This document shows, one piece after another, positions 20,391 to 30,259 of a stretch of 64,000 nucleotides of DNA. The notes below the pieces were generated by a model, which saw only the letters and a list, made by a program, of their open reading frames with translations, had not been told where the DNA came from and did not search any database. Numbering within the stretch: the stretch's first letter is position 1; every line of letters begins with the position of its first letter. Made by a program: the position numbers and the translations under genes. The DNA is from Vandiemenella viatica (Eukaryota > Arthropoda > Insecta > Orthoptera > Morabidae): the NCBI GenBank assembly GCA_031002005.1, contig JARYHS010008074.1, forward strand, positions 10,796,924 to 10,860,923, read 5' to 3'.

Positions 20391-21053
20391 TTAATAAGGT
20401 CCACAAACATCATATCCAGGTTCATAATTCTTAATTACAATATTATTTACATCATCAGATACTAACAAATTTTTATATGCAATGAGTTCAAGTCTTAATT
20501 GCGCATAATCCAATGATGAACTGTATGTCACTTGAGCTACACGAACATTATTAATATGCATGTCAATCAGTTTTTGCACTGTAGCCATATTGAAGTCTCG
20601 TAGCACTTTATTAGCTAGAATGTCCACAAATTCAGTATAATATCGTGCCACCAAGTAGCCCCACTTCTGCTTGACGGTCAAGGCGTTTGTCACGGTCGGC
20701 TGCGCGTCGACGAAGTTCCTCCAAGTAGACTGGCCGAAGAAGACGCCGCTGGCAGGATCGTCATTGAGGTGGAAACAAACAGTCTTCACCCCGGCAATCG
20801 TTCGGCAGGAGACGGTGTGCTCACCAAGCGAGATGCTGTCGGTGCCGGCGTTGAATAACTCGGACACTACGTCCAATACATGGATCAGGACGTTCCATTC
20901 GTCGTATGTTAAAACAATTTTATTGTGCCCCACTTTTTCCAGAACAACAACAGGTTCAAACTCGTGTTTGGACGATAACCCTATCGTCAAACGTTTCGTA
21001 TCACCAGCGTTGAGTTGGTAGACAGAAGAGAACAACATCACTAGACGGGACAT
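20391..21053 (-). CDS. Unknown 220-residue protein encoded in the inverted repeat (intact copy)
   Basis: I do not recognise this protein. I chose the ATG at 21053 (MSRLVMLFSSVYQLN) because the frame upstream runs into the ~68-bp tandem repeat. Residues ~1-130 look beta-rich: LNAGDTKRLTIGLSS, then NKIVLTYDEWNVLIHVLD and SISLGEHTVSCRTIAG, then SGVFFGQSTWRNFVDAQPTV. The two phrases LTYDEWNVL and FGQSTWRNF, each after a strand-like segment, suggest an internal repeat of strand plus aromatic helix, loosely like PC4-type nucleic-acid-binding folds; that is speculation. Residues ~140-200 form a helical module (YYTEFVDILANKVLRDFN ... KLIDMHINNV) repeated in the next frame. No signal peptide, membrane segment or zinc motif is seen. 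Both arms carry the gene, so it is part of the repeated element; the other copy is frameshifted. Confidence 0.6.
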   Translation of the reverse strand: MSRLVMLFSSVYQLNAGDTKRLTIGLSSKHEFEPVVVLEKVGHNKIVLTYDEWNVLIHVLDVVSELFNAGTDSISLGEHTVSCRTIAGVKTVCFHLNDDPASGVFFGQSTWRNFVDAQPTVTNALTVKQKWGYLVARYYTEFVDILANKVLRDFNMATVQKLIDMHINNVRVAQVTYSSSLDYAQLRLELIAYKNLLVSDDVNNIVIKNYEPGYDVCGPY

Positions 21054-21064
21054 GGCTGCAAACT

Positions 21065-21490
21065 GACGCCGGGTGGGGCTGCAGCTGCGAGGGAGCGATA
21101 ATTCGAGTGTGGTGCAGCTGTGTGCATTCAATTACGAACCCGCATCATGCAGCTGCGAGGGGAGCGATAATTCGGGTGTGGTGCAGCTGTGCACATTCAA
21201 TTACGAACCCGCATCATGCAGCTGCGAGGGGAGCGATAATTGATGGCTTCCGGGTGTGGCGCATTCAATTACGAACCCGCATCATGCAGCTGCGAGGGGA
21301 GCGATAATTAAGGGCTTCCGGGGTGTGGTGCAGCTGTGCTCATTCAATTACGAACCCGCATCATGCAGCTGCGAGGGGAGCGATAATTGATGGCTTCCGG
21401 GTGTGGCGCATTCAATTACGAACCCGCATCATGCAGCTGCGAGGGGAGCGATAATTCGAGTGTGGTGCAGCTGTGCTCATTCAATTACGA
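21065..21490. repeat. ~68-bp tandem repeat, right arm copy
   Basis: Mirror of 14095-14515 with the same six-unit order of the two subtypes. It lies upstream of the start codon of the intact arm gene, the position a promoter would occupy. Confidence 0.85.
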
Positions 21491-21559
21491 ACCCGCATTC
21501 AATTAAACTCCCCTAGTTCCTCGGCTCCCCTCCGCTCCAAACTGTCTGCAAAGACAGGT

Positions 21560-21870
21560 CCATAAGCAATACATGGGGGGAAAAACTGTCCGCTGACCGC
21601 TGTACATAAGGAAATAATAAGATCAATCTGAGGTTACAGATGTCAGACCCCCTCCCCGCAATTCAATTAGCATTAATTAAAATCAATTAAGGCTCCCCGC
21701 CATGGGGGAAAAAGTGGGCTCACTCCATCCTCCATAAGAATACATGGGGAAAAAACTGTCCGCTGACCGCTGTACATAAGGAAATAATAAGATCAATCTG
21801 AGGTTACAGATGTCAGACCCCCTCCCCGCAATTCAATTAGCATTAATTAAAATCAATTAAGGACCCCACG
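21560..21870. repeat. 170-bp tandem repeat, two copies (right arm)
   Basis: Mirror of the left-arm 170-bp array but with one unit fewer; units end CCCCCTCCCCGCAATTCAAT at about 21660 and 21830. Confidence 0.85.
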
Positions 21871-22099
21871 CAATTCAATTAATTAAAATCAATTAAGGCT
21901 CCCCGCAATTCAATTAAAATCAATTAGCCTCAATTAAAATCAATTAAAATCAATTAGCATTAATTAAAATCAATTAGCCTTCATTAATCAATCAATTAAA
22001 ATCAATTAATAATAGCATTAATAAAATCAATTAGCAATTAAAATCAATTAACAATTCAATTAAAATCAATTAGCGTTAATTAAAAACTGTCCGCATACC

Positions 22100-22779
22100 G
22101 GTGTATTGACACTACTGACAATGAACATTTAAAGGAGGAACTGCAACACCTGGAACGCGTATTTCGTGCCAATGGTTAGAGCACTAAAGAAATCCGACGT
22201 GCAACCATCGGAAGACACAAAAGAACCAAGACAGATGACAGAGACCAAGATAAGCCGCGTGCCTTTCTACCTTTCTGTGGAGCAGTAACGTCAAAAATAG
22301 CAAGATTACTCAACAAACAGGGCATCCGTTCAATTTTTCGACCTCCGCCAAAAATTGGACAGCTGTTGCGAACTCCGAAAGATAGTCTCAATCTCGGGCT
22401 CCTGGAGTGTACAAAATTCCATGTGAATGCGGCACTTCTTATAAGGGCAAACCTTAAGGACAATTAATGAAAGACGAAAAGAACACATCAGATATTTTAA
22501 ACTTGGACAAAAAGAAAAATCTGCCCTAGCCGAACACGCCATTGACAACGGACACGAGCCGTGCTTCGACAAAACGACACGCCTTTGTTACGCAAATAAC
22601 TTTTGGGACAGTGTTGTGAAGGAGGCTATTGAGATTAGGCTTAGCAACAATGTTATTAATCGTGATCAAGGCCTCAATTTAAGCCAAGCTTTAAGCCAGC
22701 ATTGGATTATTACAAACGAGACGGAATCGAGCCATATTAGGGCTACGAGTGACCCGATCGTGACGTCACCAAGCGAGCA
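22100..22779 (+). pseudogene. Penelope-like element, reverse transcriptase end and GIY-YIG endonuclease
   Basis: Penelope-like elements join a telomerase-related reverse transcriptase to a GIY-YIG endonuclease. Here HLKEELQHLERVFRANGY is the end of the polymerase, AFLPFCGAVTSKIARLLNKQ and FRPPPKIGQLLRTPKDS form the linker, and GVYKIPCECGTSYKG (from 22404) is the endonuclease start, with GVY and YKG for GIY and YIG and the Cys pair of its metal-binding insert. RTINERRKEHIRY and EHAIDNGH follow, then KEAIEI with the likely catalytic glutamate. At least two frameshifts break it (about 22395 and 22446), one stop interrupts the polymerase end, and the assembly gap truncates the 3' side. Confidence 0.88.
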
Positions 22780-23779
22780 NNNNNNNNNNNNNNNNNNNNN
22801 NNNNNNNNNNNNNNNNNNNNNNNNNNNNNNNNNNNNNNNNNNNNNNNNNNNNNNNNNNNNNNNNNNNNNNNNNNNNNNNNNNNNNNNNNNNNNNNNNNNN
22901 NNNNNNNNNNNNNNNNNNNNNNNNNNNNNNNNNNNNNNNNNNNNNNNNNNNNNNNNNNNNNNNNNNNNNNNNNNNNNNNNNNNNNNNNNNNNNNNNNNNN
23001 NNNNNNNNNNNNNNNNNNNNNNNNNNNNNNNNNNNNNNNNNNNNNNNNNNNNNNNNNNNNNNNNNNNNNNNNNNNNNNNNNNNNNNNNNNNNNNNNNNNN
23101 NNNNNNNNNNNNNNNNNNNNNNNNNNNNNNNNNNNNNNNNNNNNNNNNNNNNNNNNNNNNNNNNNNNNNNNNNNNNNNNNNNNNNNNNNNNNNNNNNNNN
23201 NNNNNNNNNNNNNNNNNNNNNNNNNNNNNNNNNNNNNNNNNNNNNNNNNNNNNNNNNNNNNNNNNNNNNNNNNNNNNNNNNNNNNNNNNNNNNNNNNNNN
23301 NNNNNNNNNNNNNNNNNNNNNNNNNNNNNNNNNNNNNNNNNNNNNNNNNNNNNNNNNNNNNNNNNNNNNNNNNNNNNNNNNNNNNNNNNNNNNNNNNNNN
23401 NNNNNNNNNNNNNNNNNNNNNNNNNNNNNNNNNNNNNNNNNNNNNNNNNNNNNNNNNNNNNNNNNNNNNNNNNNNNNNNNNNNNNNNNNNNNNNNNNNNN
23501 NNNNNNNNNNNNNNNNNNNNNNNNNNNNNNNNNNNNNNNNNNNNNNNNNNNNNNNNNNNNNNNNNNNNNNNNNNNNNNNNNNNNNNNNNNNNNNNNNNNN
23601 NNNNNNNNNNNNNNNNNNNNNNNNNNNNNNNNNNNNNNNNNNNNNNNNNNNNNNNNNNNNNNNNNNNNNNNNNNNNNNNNNNNNNNNNNNNNNNNNNNNN
23701 NNNNNNNNNNNNNNNNNNNNNNNNNNNNNNNNNNNNNNNNNNNNNNNNNNNNNNNNNNNNNNNNNNNNNNNNNNNNNNN
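22780..23779. other. Assembly gap, 1,000 N
   Basis: A run of exactly 1,000 N, probably a fixed-size scaffold placeholder. It follows Penelope coding sequence and precedes the right copy of the segmental duplication, so the true spacing and any remaining Penelope 3' end are unknown. Confidence 0.99.
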
Positions 23780-25965
23780 TTTTATTTTTTTGACTGCGAT
23801 TATTTAGTTAAATGTAGTACATTAAAACAAACGAATTACGTGATTCAAACGTAACAAGTATAAGTAATATTTTATTTACTGAAAATATCTTTGTGCTTGA
23901 AAAGTTACTAACCTAAGATGGTTCTACCCCTCTTTGGATGGTTTATGTTGTTTTTTTGTCTGCGGTTACATATTTATTTGGTTTTCTTAAATGCAGAGAC
24001 TTAAAATCATTGTAATACGTCAGTCAAACCACCACATAATAGATTAACACTTCAATAAGCATAGGTAAAGTGTGACTTTTAATATACAGTAAACATCTTT
24101 GTGCTTATTGAAACTTGATAGCATTTTTCTCTTTTACTCAGTATGAGCATTAGCAAATATGATACTTTTAGTTAACTGTTACGTAAATCATATTTTTCGT
24201 TGTTACCGCAGCTGTAACCCTAACCAAAGTGTATAGTTAGTGATATGAATCTATATATCTTCGTAGGTTAGGATAATACTAATACAGTATATAAAACTCA
24301 TCTCTACGCAATGACGTTGGTAATTTGGCAATTGTCCAAAAAGGGCTGAGCGATAATTAATTCTCCATTTGGTCTGAACTACAGTACACACATCAGTTAG
24401 AAAGTAATATATTTTTTAAAAAAACCTGCGTATTAAAGCGGCAAAATACATACTAATGAAGTGAAATATTTTTATAAAAGGAGGCCGCCGATTGTACTGG
24501 CAACGCTATCGCACAGGGCATTCATTATGTCTAAGATACATTTTCTTTTGCTTTAATATACTTTTTCTCGAAAGCTATCTCACCAGAAAGGGGTGCACAA
24601 AATTTCTGATTAACGAGACAACTATTTCTTGGTACGCAATTATTATACCGTTACCTATAATTTTTCATGTAGTTTTTAATTTCTTATATTTGATGTATAC
24701 ATATATATATATATATATATTCCTTTTCGATTCAGCCATCTATGGACCACGACTACGCAACATGATTTTCTCTTCTGACTTTCCTTCCTCCGTCGCCAGC
24801 ACTCTTTCATTCTCTCGCTCACTCTTGTTTTTTCTTCCTCTGAAAATTCCCCCCTTTTCCTGGTTGGTTTTTCTACGGTCACATCCTTTACCTCCGCAAT
24901 TTTTCCTCTGAATAATTCCCTGTCGTGGATGTCTTCCATGTTGATCCCACATCTTTTCAGATCCTGATGGACCTCCTTCACCCATGGAACTTGAGTCTTC
25001 CTGTTCTCGTGAAAGTTGAGTATTTCCTTTGCCATTCTTTCTGGTTCAATTGTTTGGATATGTCCACAAAAAGCTACTCTCCTTTTCTTAATTGTGTTTG
25101 ATACTTTTTCAAACTTGTCATATAATTCTTGGTTCGATCTCAAACGGAAATTAAATTCTCTTCCTGTCACTTTTTGGGTACATTCTTTCTTTGCTATTTC
25201 CGTCAATCCCTTTCTGCCTAGTGTTTCTGCTGCGTATAATCATTCTGGCTGCCCTACTGTACTATATACTGCCTGTATTTCGCCTGATCAGAGAGTAATT
25301 TGATTTGTATGTCTTTTAACAAATCCTGAAAGCTGTTTCCATCTTTCTCTCCCTATCTTTATCTGCAGCCTTTTCATTAACATTGGCGTCAAAATTTCAC
25401 CAAGGTATTTGAACTTCTGTGTTCTTTTAATATCACCATATTTAGTTTTCACTGTCCACGTCTGGTCTTTTGAATCTATGTTCATGTATTCCGTTTTCTC
25501 AAACAATATTTGTAGATCTGCTTTCTCAGCTGTTTCCTTCAAGACTTCTATCTGTTTGATTGCAGTCTCGATATCTCATGCAAAGAATATGTAGTATCCC
25601 TGCCAGCTCATTGATAAGAGCAGACAGGGTAACTTCCACAGGAGCAATGGATAAAGGCCGATCATAGACGATCGACCACTGTTCTGATATGAATATTCGT
25701 CATAGGTTCCTACAGCAACACCTGGCAGGATTTATGGCTCAGTACATTCAAATATTAATAGTGGAATGGAGGTTAAATTACTGTAAACGGCAATTACATA
25801 TTTACACCTTTATTTACATGATCAATGTCTGATGCATATGTTAATATCTACAATGTTTAACTGTCTTTATAACAATACGGTTACGCGTTCACCAGATAGT
25901 TCTACACAGGGCCAAGGACAAGGGCGAGCATGTAACTTATGGGCGCCTCGCAGCCCAAACTAACT
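23780..25965. repeat. Right copy of the ~2.2 kb direct segmental duplication
   Basis: Collinear with 10789-12922 up to CCCAAACTAACT. It contains extra bases, for example GCATAGGTAAAGTGTGACTT near 24060 and a longer (TA)n tract at 24697-24720. Beyond 25965 the two copies diverge: this one continues into unidentified sequence and then the LINE reverse transcriptase, the left one jumps to an inverted LINE scrap. Confidence 0.88.
24715..25580 (-). pseudogene. Family B LINE, 3' half (right copy)
   Basis: Better preserved than the left copy: 25206 down to about 24730 is one open frame including TKVSNTIKKRR-type text (FEKVSNTIKKRRVAFCGHIQ), PERMAKEILNFHENRKTQVP, DIHDRELFRGKIAEVKD and FSEEEKTRVSERMKECWRRR. 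Upstream, TQKFKYLGEILTPM and KADLQILFEKTEYMN precede it. The coding text traces back to DIETAIKQIEVLKE at 25570, where it is cut by the block at about 25581-26440. Together with 26440-27560 it makes one LINE. Confidence 0.85.
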
Positions 25966-26440
25966 GTAATATTGATAAGAACTCTACAAGATTATGCCCA
26001 TATGAATATGACCAAATGATTGACTCTATTCACTGTATCCACACCCAGCTATCGCAGCAGAGCCACCTTAGTAGTAGACGACAGCCATCTTCTTGTCTGC
26101 AACCGCCGCTCCGGAGGCGCCGGCGATGACGCCCTCGGCGTCGATGTGGTTCGTTGTAGACTTCTGGAGAGTGACCCAAACTCCTGCTCCCAGGGTTTAA
26201 ATAGATACTCCCCCTTCCTATCATCACTGTATGGAGAGGGAAATACTCCTCGCTAAACTGATGAATGAAATCACTTTACCAGCTTGCAGTAATGACAGGC
26301 GCTTGGCAACTGGCGACTTAGGACTTGCTGATATGCGTGCTACTTCTCAGGTCATACCTCCTATTGCTTAACTTTTCCATGCTCGCCCGCCCTGGATACT
26401 GACTTGAAAATTAATTTGAAGCTTTTAGGCAAGTGGTCGC
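25581..26440. other. Unidentified ~860-base insertion inside the family B LINE
   Basis: The LINE text stops on one side just after the catalytic FAD box (ECLAFADAIVFVV) and resumes on the other at DIETAIKQIE, so this block sits within the reverse transcriptase core. Its first ~380 bases also occur in the left duplicate. A GC-rich patch is near 26090-26140. I found no open frame with motif, no TG/CA ends and no clear target duplication. Confidence 0.5.
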
Positions 26441-26533
26441 CTAGATCACTACAAACACAATGGCATCCGCAAAAGCGAGACATTCAAATGTCAAGTCAAT
26501 CTTCTTGTGTCCTAGTCTAATTCCGTTTAGGAT

Positions 26534-26729
26534 ATGTCATTTTAGTTTTCCCGGCGTATTGTTGAAATAAATAACTCTCGGGTTTTCTGCCGGTTAATTG
26601 ATTTACTTAGACCTTTTAACAACGTTTCGGCAACTGCCATCGTTGCCTTCATCAGGTTAACTCTTACATACAAGGACAAGATCTAAATAAATCAATTAAC
26701 CGGCAGGAAACCAGAGAGTTATTTATTTT
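26534..26729. mobile_element. Small foldback insertion with 14-bp target duplication, Penelope-like
   Basis: The inserted 196 bases are flanked by ATTCCGTTTAGGAT on both sides (26520-26533 and 26730-26743). Its ends are mutually inverted (AATAACTCTCGGGTTTTCTG near the left, CAGGAAACCAGAGAGTTATT near the right) and flank a central phrase with a hammerhead-like core. A duplication of this length suits target-primed retroposition better than a cut-and-paste transposon. Confidence 0.7.
26625..26655 (-). ncRNA. Hammerhead-ribozyme-like core
   Basis: On the minus strand: CTGATGA, one A, GGCAAC, a 7-base loop, GTTGCC, then GAAAC. CUGAUGA and GAAA flanking a hairpin is the conserved hammerhead core, and Penelope-like elements are known to carry such ribozymes. 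Stem III (ACGTT against AAGGT, one mismatch) and stem I are weak, and the A next to stem II is unusual. This may be a decayed or non-cleaving version. Confidence 0.45.
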
Positions 26730-27599
26730 ATTCCGTTTAGGATGTTTGACTGACACACCACTTTCCGTCATGACCTTTTCCAGTACGCAGTTGAACAATA
26801 GCAGGGATAGTCCGTCACCTTGTTTTACTCCAGTTTTGATCTCAAAGGGATCTGACAGTTGTCCTAAAAACTTAACTTGGGACGGGTGTTCTTTAAAGTT
26901 TGCTGTATTAGTGTTGTCTTATTGTCTATTCCGGATTCTTTCAAAACCTTTATCAGCACATCCCAGTCTACAGAATCATACGCTTTCTTGAAGTCCACAA
27001 AAGTCATGACCACCTTTTCATCCCCTGCTAATTCCTTCCTTTTCGACAAGTTCTTAATAGTGAAGATCTGTTCCGCACATGATCTTCCTTTCCTGATATT
27101 CTCCTAGGTGTCGGTCAATGTGGTTCTCTATTCTTCGCTACAGTGCTTTGGAGAGCATCTTGTATGCCACAGGTAGTAGTGATATAGCTCTGTAGTTATT
27201 CACATTTGATTTGTCTCCCTTTTTGTGTAATAGATTGATGACAGTGTCCCTCCGCTCTTCTGGAATCTCTTCTTTAAGCCAGATTTGATGGAAGAGTTTC
27301 TCAAGTTGGTCTATTACCTGCTCTCCAGCAAACTTAATAAGCTTGTCCAGAAGTCTTGTTGTTCTTAAGACTCTTTATAATTTCTCTTATTTCCTTCTTA
27401 TCTGGTGGAGCTGAGTCTGTGAGTTTAGTGATTTTTTCATAAAATGTCATTTCGTTCTGAGGGGCTCGTAGTTAAGTAGTTGCGTAAAGTATTTGTCCAG
27501 ATGTTCACACATTTCATTATTGTTTAGAATCAGTTTAGTTTGCCCTGATCATTCCTATAACAGGGTCAGATGGACTCTGGTTTTTTAACGAGGTTCATA

Positions 27600-27888
27600 C
27601 TCCTCATGCTCCTCCTTCCTCACCACTTGCATAGTGAGGCCCCGGGCATGCAACCAGCAATGGTGGAGTTATTTGATATATTATATTACGTGAAAATATA
27701 AATCAAACAAAAAGCTTTCCGACATCAGTACACAAATAAAATATAAGGTAAAATAATTAAAAAGGGAAAGTTTTTAGTTGAAATTTACATTTTTTGCTTA
27801 TTCATGTTACTGTTTGTCACTAGAATAAGCAGAGCAAAGTATTTCTATACACACAGGGTTTACACCGGCCGAGCAGCGGGGAAATGTT

Positions 27889-27935
<47 letters not shown>

Positions 27936-28440
27936 TTTTTATTACTTTAATTATGAATTATTTGATCAACTGCTAGATACTATCGTTAATCAAAGATGTT
28001 TTGCGTACTAATTGTGTAATTATTGTGCCTTTATGACAAAATTTTACAGATGATAAGAATATCAGTTGCATAACAATTTTAATGAGTATATATTTATCTA
28101 TTAATTAACATATTCACTCATAGCATATAGACACCATAAATTCGTAATTAAATAGCATATGTCAAAAAACATAAATTACTGTATATCAAGCTGGCAGGAA
28201 ATATAGTTTATGGATTGAAAATTAAATTGGTTAAATTACATAAAGCCAGCAAGTTAAATATTGATATGAAGTGGCTTCAGATTGAGCAATTGCGTATGAG
28301 TTTTCTCTTAGATAATATACTGTTTTGAAAAAACAGCGTGGACAATTTGTGTTTTAATTTGTCGGACGATCACTTTTTGGCACATTCTTTGTTTCCTTGT
28401 CCTATTAACGTTTTGCTCGACCTCCTGTTCCATTTTAGAC
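27600..28440. other. Unassigned AT-rich spacer with (TA)n
   Basis: A (TA)n tract spans 27891-27930. No coding or element termini recognised. Confidence 0.55.
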
Positions 28441-28569
28441 CACCTGTTGAGCTGTTTGTATGACCTCTGTAGACCACGAGTATTTATATCTTGGTCTCAG
28501 AGCCTCTTTCAACTTTTAGTTACCGTATTATTTTCTGAATCGCACTCACACAAAGAGCATCAGAAGATT

Positions 28570-28920
28570 AGCATTTTTGCAGCGGTTTCTTCTTCATCAG
28601 AACATAGAGTGTTCTCTGCTGTGCCACAACATACCATCCACTATTCCTGACCAGTCGCCCACGTATACTCAAATACTGGAGTGCCGAATTGCCCAGTCGT
28701 GGTTTCTCAGCTCACTGCCATGCTTCCAAATGTCTCTGTCGTCCATAAGAGCAAGAGGTATCCTACATTTTAGCTGGGATACCTCCTCGAACACTCGAAC
28801 TGAGCTCAAATGTCTCACACTATTAGCATTTGATTTGATCGTTATTGTAATGGACCACTTCAGTACCTTCAGTATGTCACGAAACATACATCCTTCATTT
28901 GTCATTACAGTTTAAAAAAT
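28570..28920 (-). other. Possible degenerate coding remnant, unrecognised
   Basis: A minus-strand frame of 78 residues (28669-28905) has ordinary protein composition (MTNEGCMFRDILKVLKWS, then VRHLSSVRVFEEVSQLKCRI and LMDDRDIWKHGSELRNHD). I cannot place it in a family. It could be a transposon remnant or chance. Confidence 0.25.
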
Positions 28921-29039
28921 CTGTAAATAAAATAAAAAAATTTGCATTCATGCCTCGGCTTCAACCAAGAATTATAGTAACACGGTGGCAAACTGTAGTC
29001 GGAACAATTCGTGAAAGAAGAAAACACCTTGAGTCAGCG

Positions 29040-29219
29040 TGCCTCGCCTCACCTTGCCTCGCCTCGTCTCGTCTCGTCTCGCCTCGCCTAGTCCCGCCTC
29101 GCCTCGCCTTGTCTCGCCTCGCTTCGCCTCGCCTCGCCTCGCCAAGCCTCGTCTCGCCTCGCCTCGCCTCGCCTCGCCTCGCCTCGCCTCGCCTCGTTTC
29201 GTCTTGCCTCATCTCGCCT
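29040..29219. repeat. CTCGC-type microsatellite
   Basis: About 180 bases of imperfect CTCGC units (CCTCGCCTCGCCTCGCCTCG, with TCTCG and CTTGC variants). The frames on both strands through it, rich in Ser-Pro-Arg-Leu or Arg-Arg-Gly-Glu-Ala, are products of the repeat. Confidence 0.93.
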
Positions 29220-29724
29220 CCTTGACGTTACGGCCTGCTACATCCCGCCCATTATCTTGCTCCTTATTGAAATCGGCATGAACGTCCTGGCCGACGGTGC
29301 TATACGCCATTCCATGTATTTCGATTCCCTGTAAATATAGAATCCAGTTTTTCTATACTGATGTCAGCGCAATGTTTTGAAAAGCGTGTCACAATAGTCG
29401 ACTCATTGTTCGTTTCGGACTGCAGACATAATTCCAGATACCAGACCTGTTCAATCAAAGGCCGTGTAAGCGTGAAGCACCATTGTTTTAGGAAGCCCTA
29501 ACCTTATGAGAGCACCGCAGCCACCGTATTTTCTGAACTGGATGAGGGTGGAACGAAACAATAGACATTAAAAATCTGAATAAATAATTTATAGGCGTGA
29601 ACAAAATACTGAAGGAAGATTTTCAACCAAATATAATCCAAAGCCTGACAAAGTTTATAAAATATGGCTACATTGATATCAATATAGATTAAATATATAA
29701 ACAATATCGGATAAAATAAGTGAA

Positions 29725-30252
29725 GTAGGTGAATTCCGTTACTTAGGAAGTAAAATTACAATTGATCGCCGAAGCAAAAATGATGTAAGCAGAATAACAA
29801 AAAGAGTCTTCTTGACAAAGAAATTTTTGAGTTTCAAATATTGATCCAGGACTCAGAAACAACATTTTAAAACTGGATGTATGGAGCACAGCACTTTATG
29901 GTAACAAACCAAGGACATTAGATATTCCAGAAAAAAGGAAAATTGAAGCATTTGATATGTGGAGTTCTATAAGGATACTGAAAATGAAATGGACAAATGA
30001 AGTACGAAATGAAAGTATTTTTGAGATAATGAATGAGGGAAGAAGTTTATGAAAGGACCTTACAGAAAAAGAGACAGGATAGTGGGTGACATTTTAAGAC
30101 ATCGGTTATTAGTTAATTTTTTACTGGAAGCAGCAGTAGAAGAAAAGAGCTATATACCTGAAGACGTGGGTTGTAACGGGAAGTTTGGGATGAAGAGTTT
30201 AGCGCAAAATAGGAAGGGATGGAGATTGCATCAAATTCAGTTGCGAGACTGA
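29725..30252 (+). pseudogene. Family C LINE, C-terminal scrap
   Basis: Plus-strand text VGEFRYLGSKITIDRRSKND, then RKIEAFDMWSSIRILKMKWT and PYRKRDRIVGDILRHRLL, ending LAQNRKGWRLHQIQLRD. This is the thumb and C-terminal part of a non-LTR reverse transcriptase. The same words occur in the copies at 53629-53990, 54575-54790 and 57266-60260. Stops and frameshifts are numerous in the first half. Confidence 0.75.
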
Positions 30253-30259
30253 TGACAGC

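Larger units (their letters stand above)
18866..22085. repeat. Right arm of the giant inverted repeat
   Basis: Reverse complement of 13345-16728 with very few differences. It has two 170-bp units instead of three, a reshuffled AT-rich minisatellite (about 21870-22085) and an intact reading frame where the left arm is frameshifted. Penelope-like coding sequence starts immediately outside it. No target duplication could be found between the outer ends. Confidence 0.9.
26440..27560 (-). pseudogene. Family B LINE, reverse transcriptase part
   Basis: Reading from 27560 leftward: EIREIIKSLKNNKTSG, the palm block MTFVDFKKAYDSVDWDVLIK, then KTGVKQGDGLSPLLFN-type text around 26800-26860, and the catalytic box ECLAFADAIVFV near 26490, where the second aspartate of FADD is alanine. 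Frameshifts and stops are frequent. A 196-base foldback-like sequence splits it at 26534-26729. Confidence 0.8.

Noticed and set aside
13345..22085. Palindrome as a simple hairpin-adapter sequencing artefact
   Set aside because: A 2.1 kb non-symmetric spacer and unequal arms do not fit that artefact, though other misassembly routes remain possible.
22616..23854. A 412-residue open frame across the gap
   Set aside because: Most of it is N translated as unknown residues; only the first part (Penelope endonuclease end) is real sequence.
28899..29281. Long Ser/Pro/Arg/Leu-rich and Arg/Glu/Ala-rich frames on both strands
   Set aside because: They are translations of the CTCGC microsatellite.
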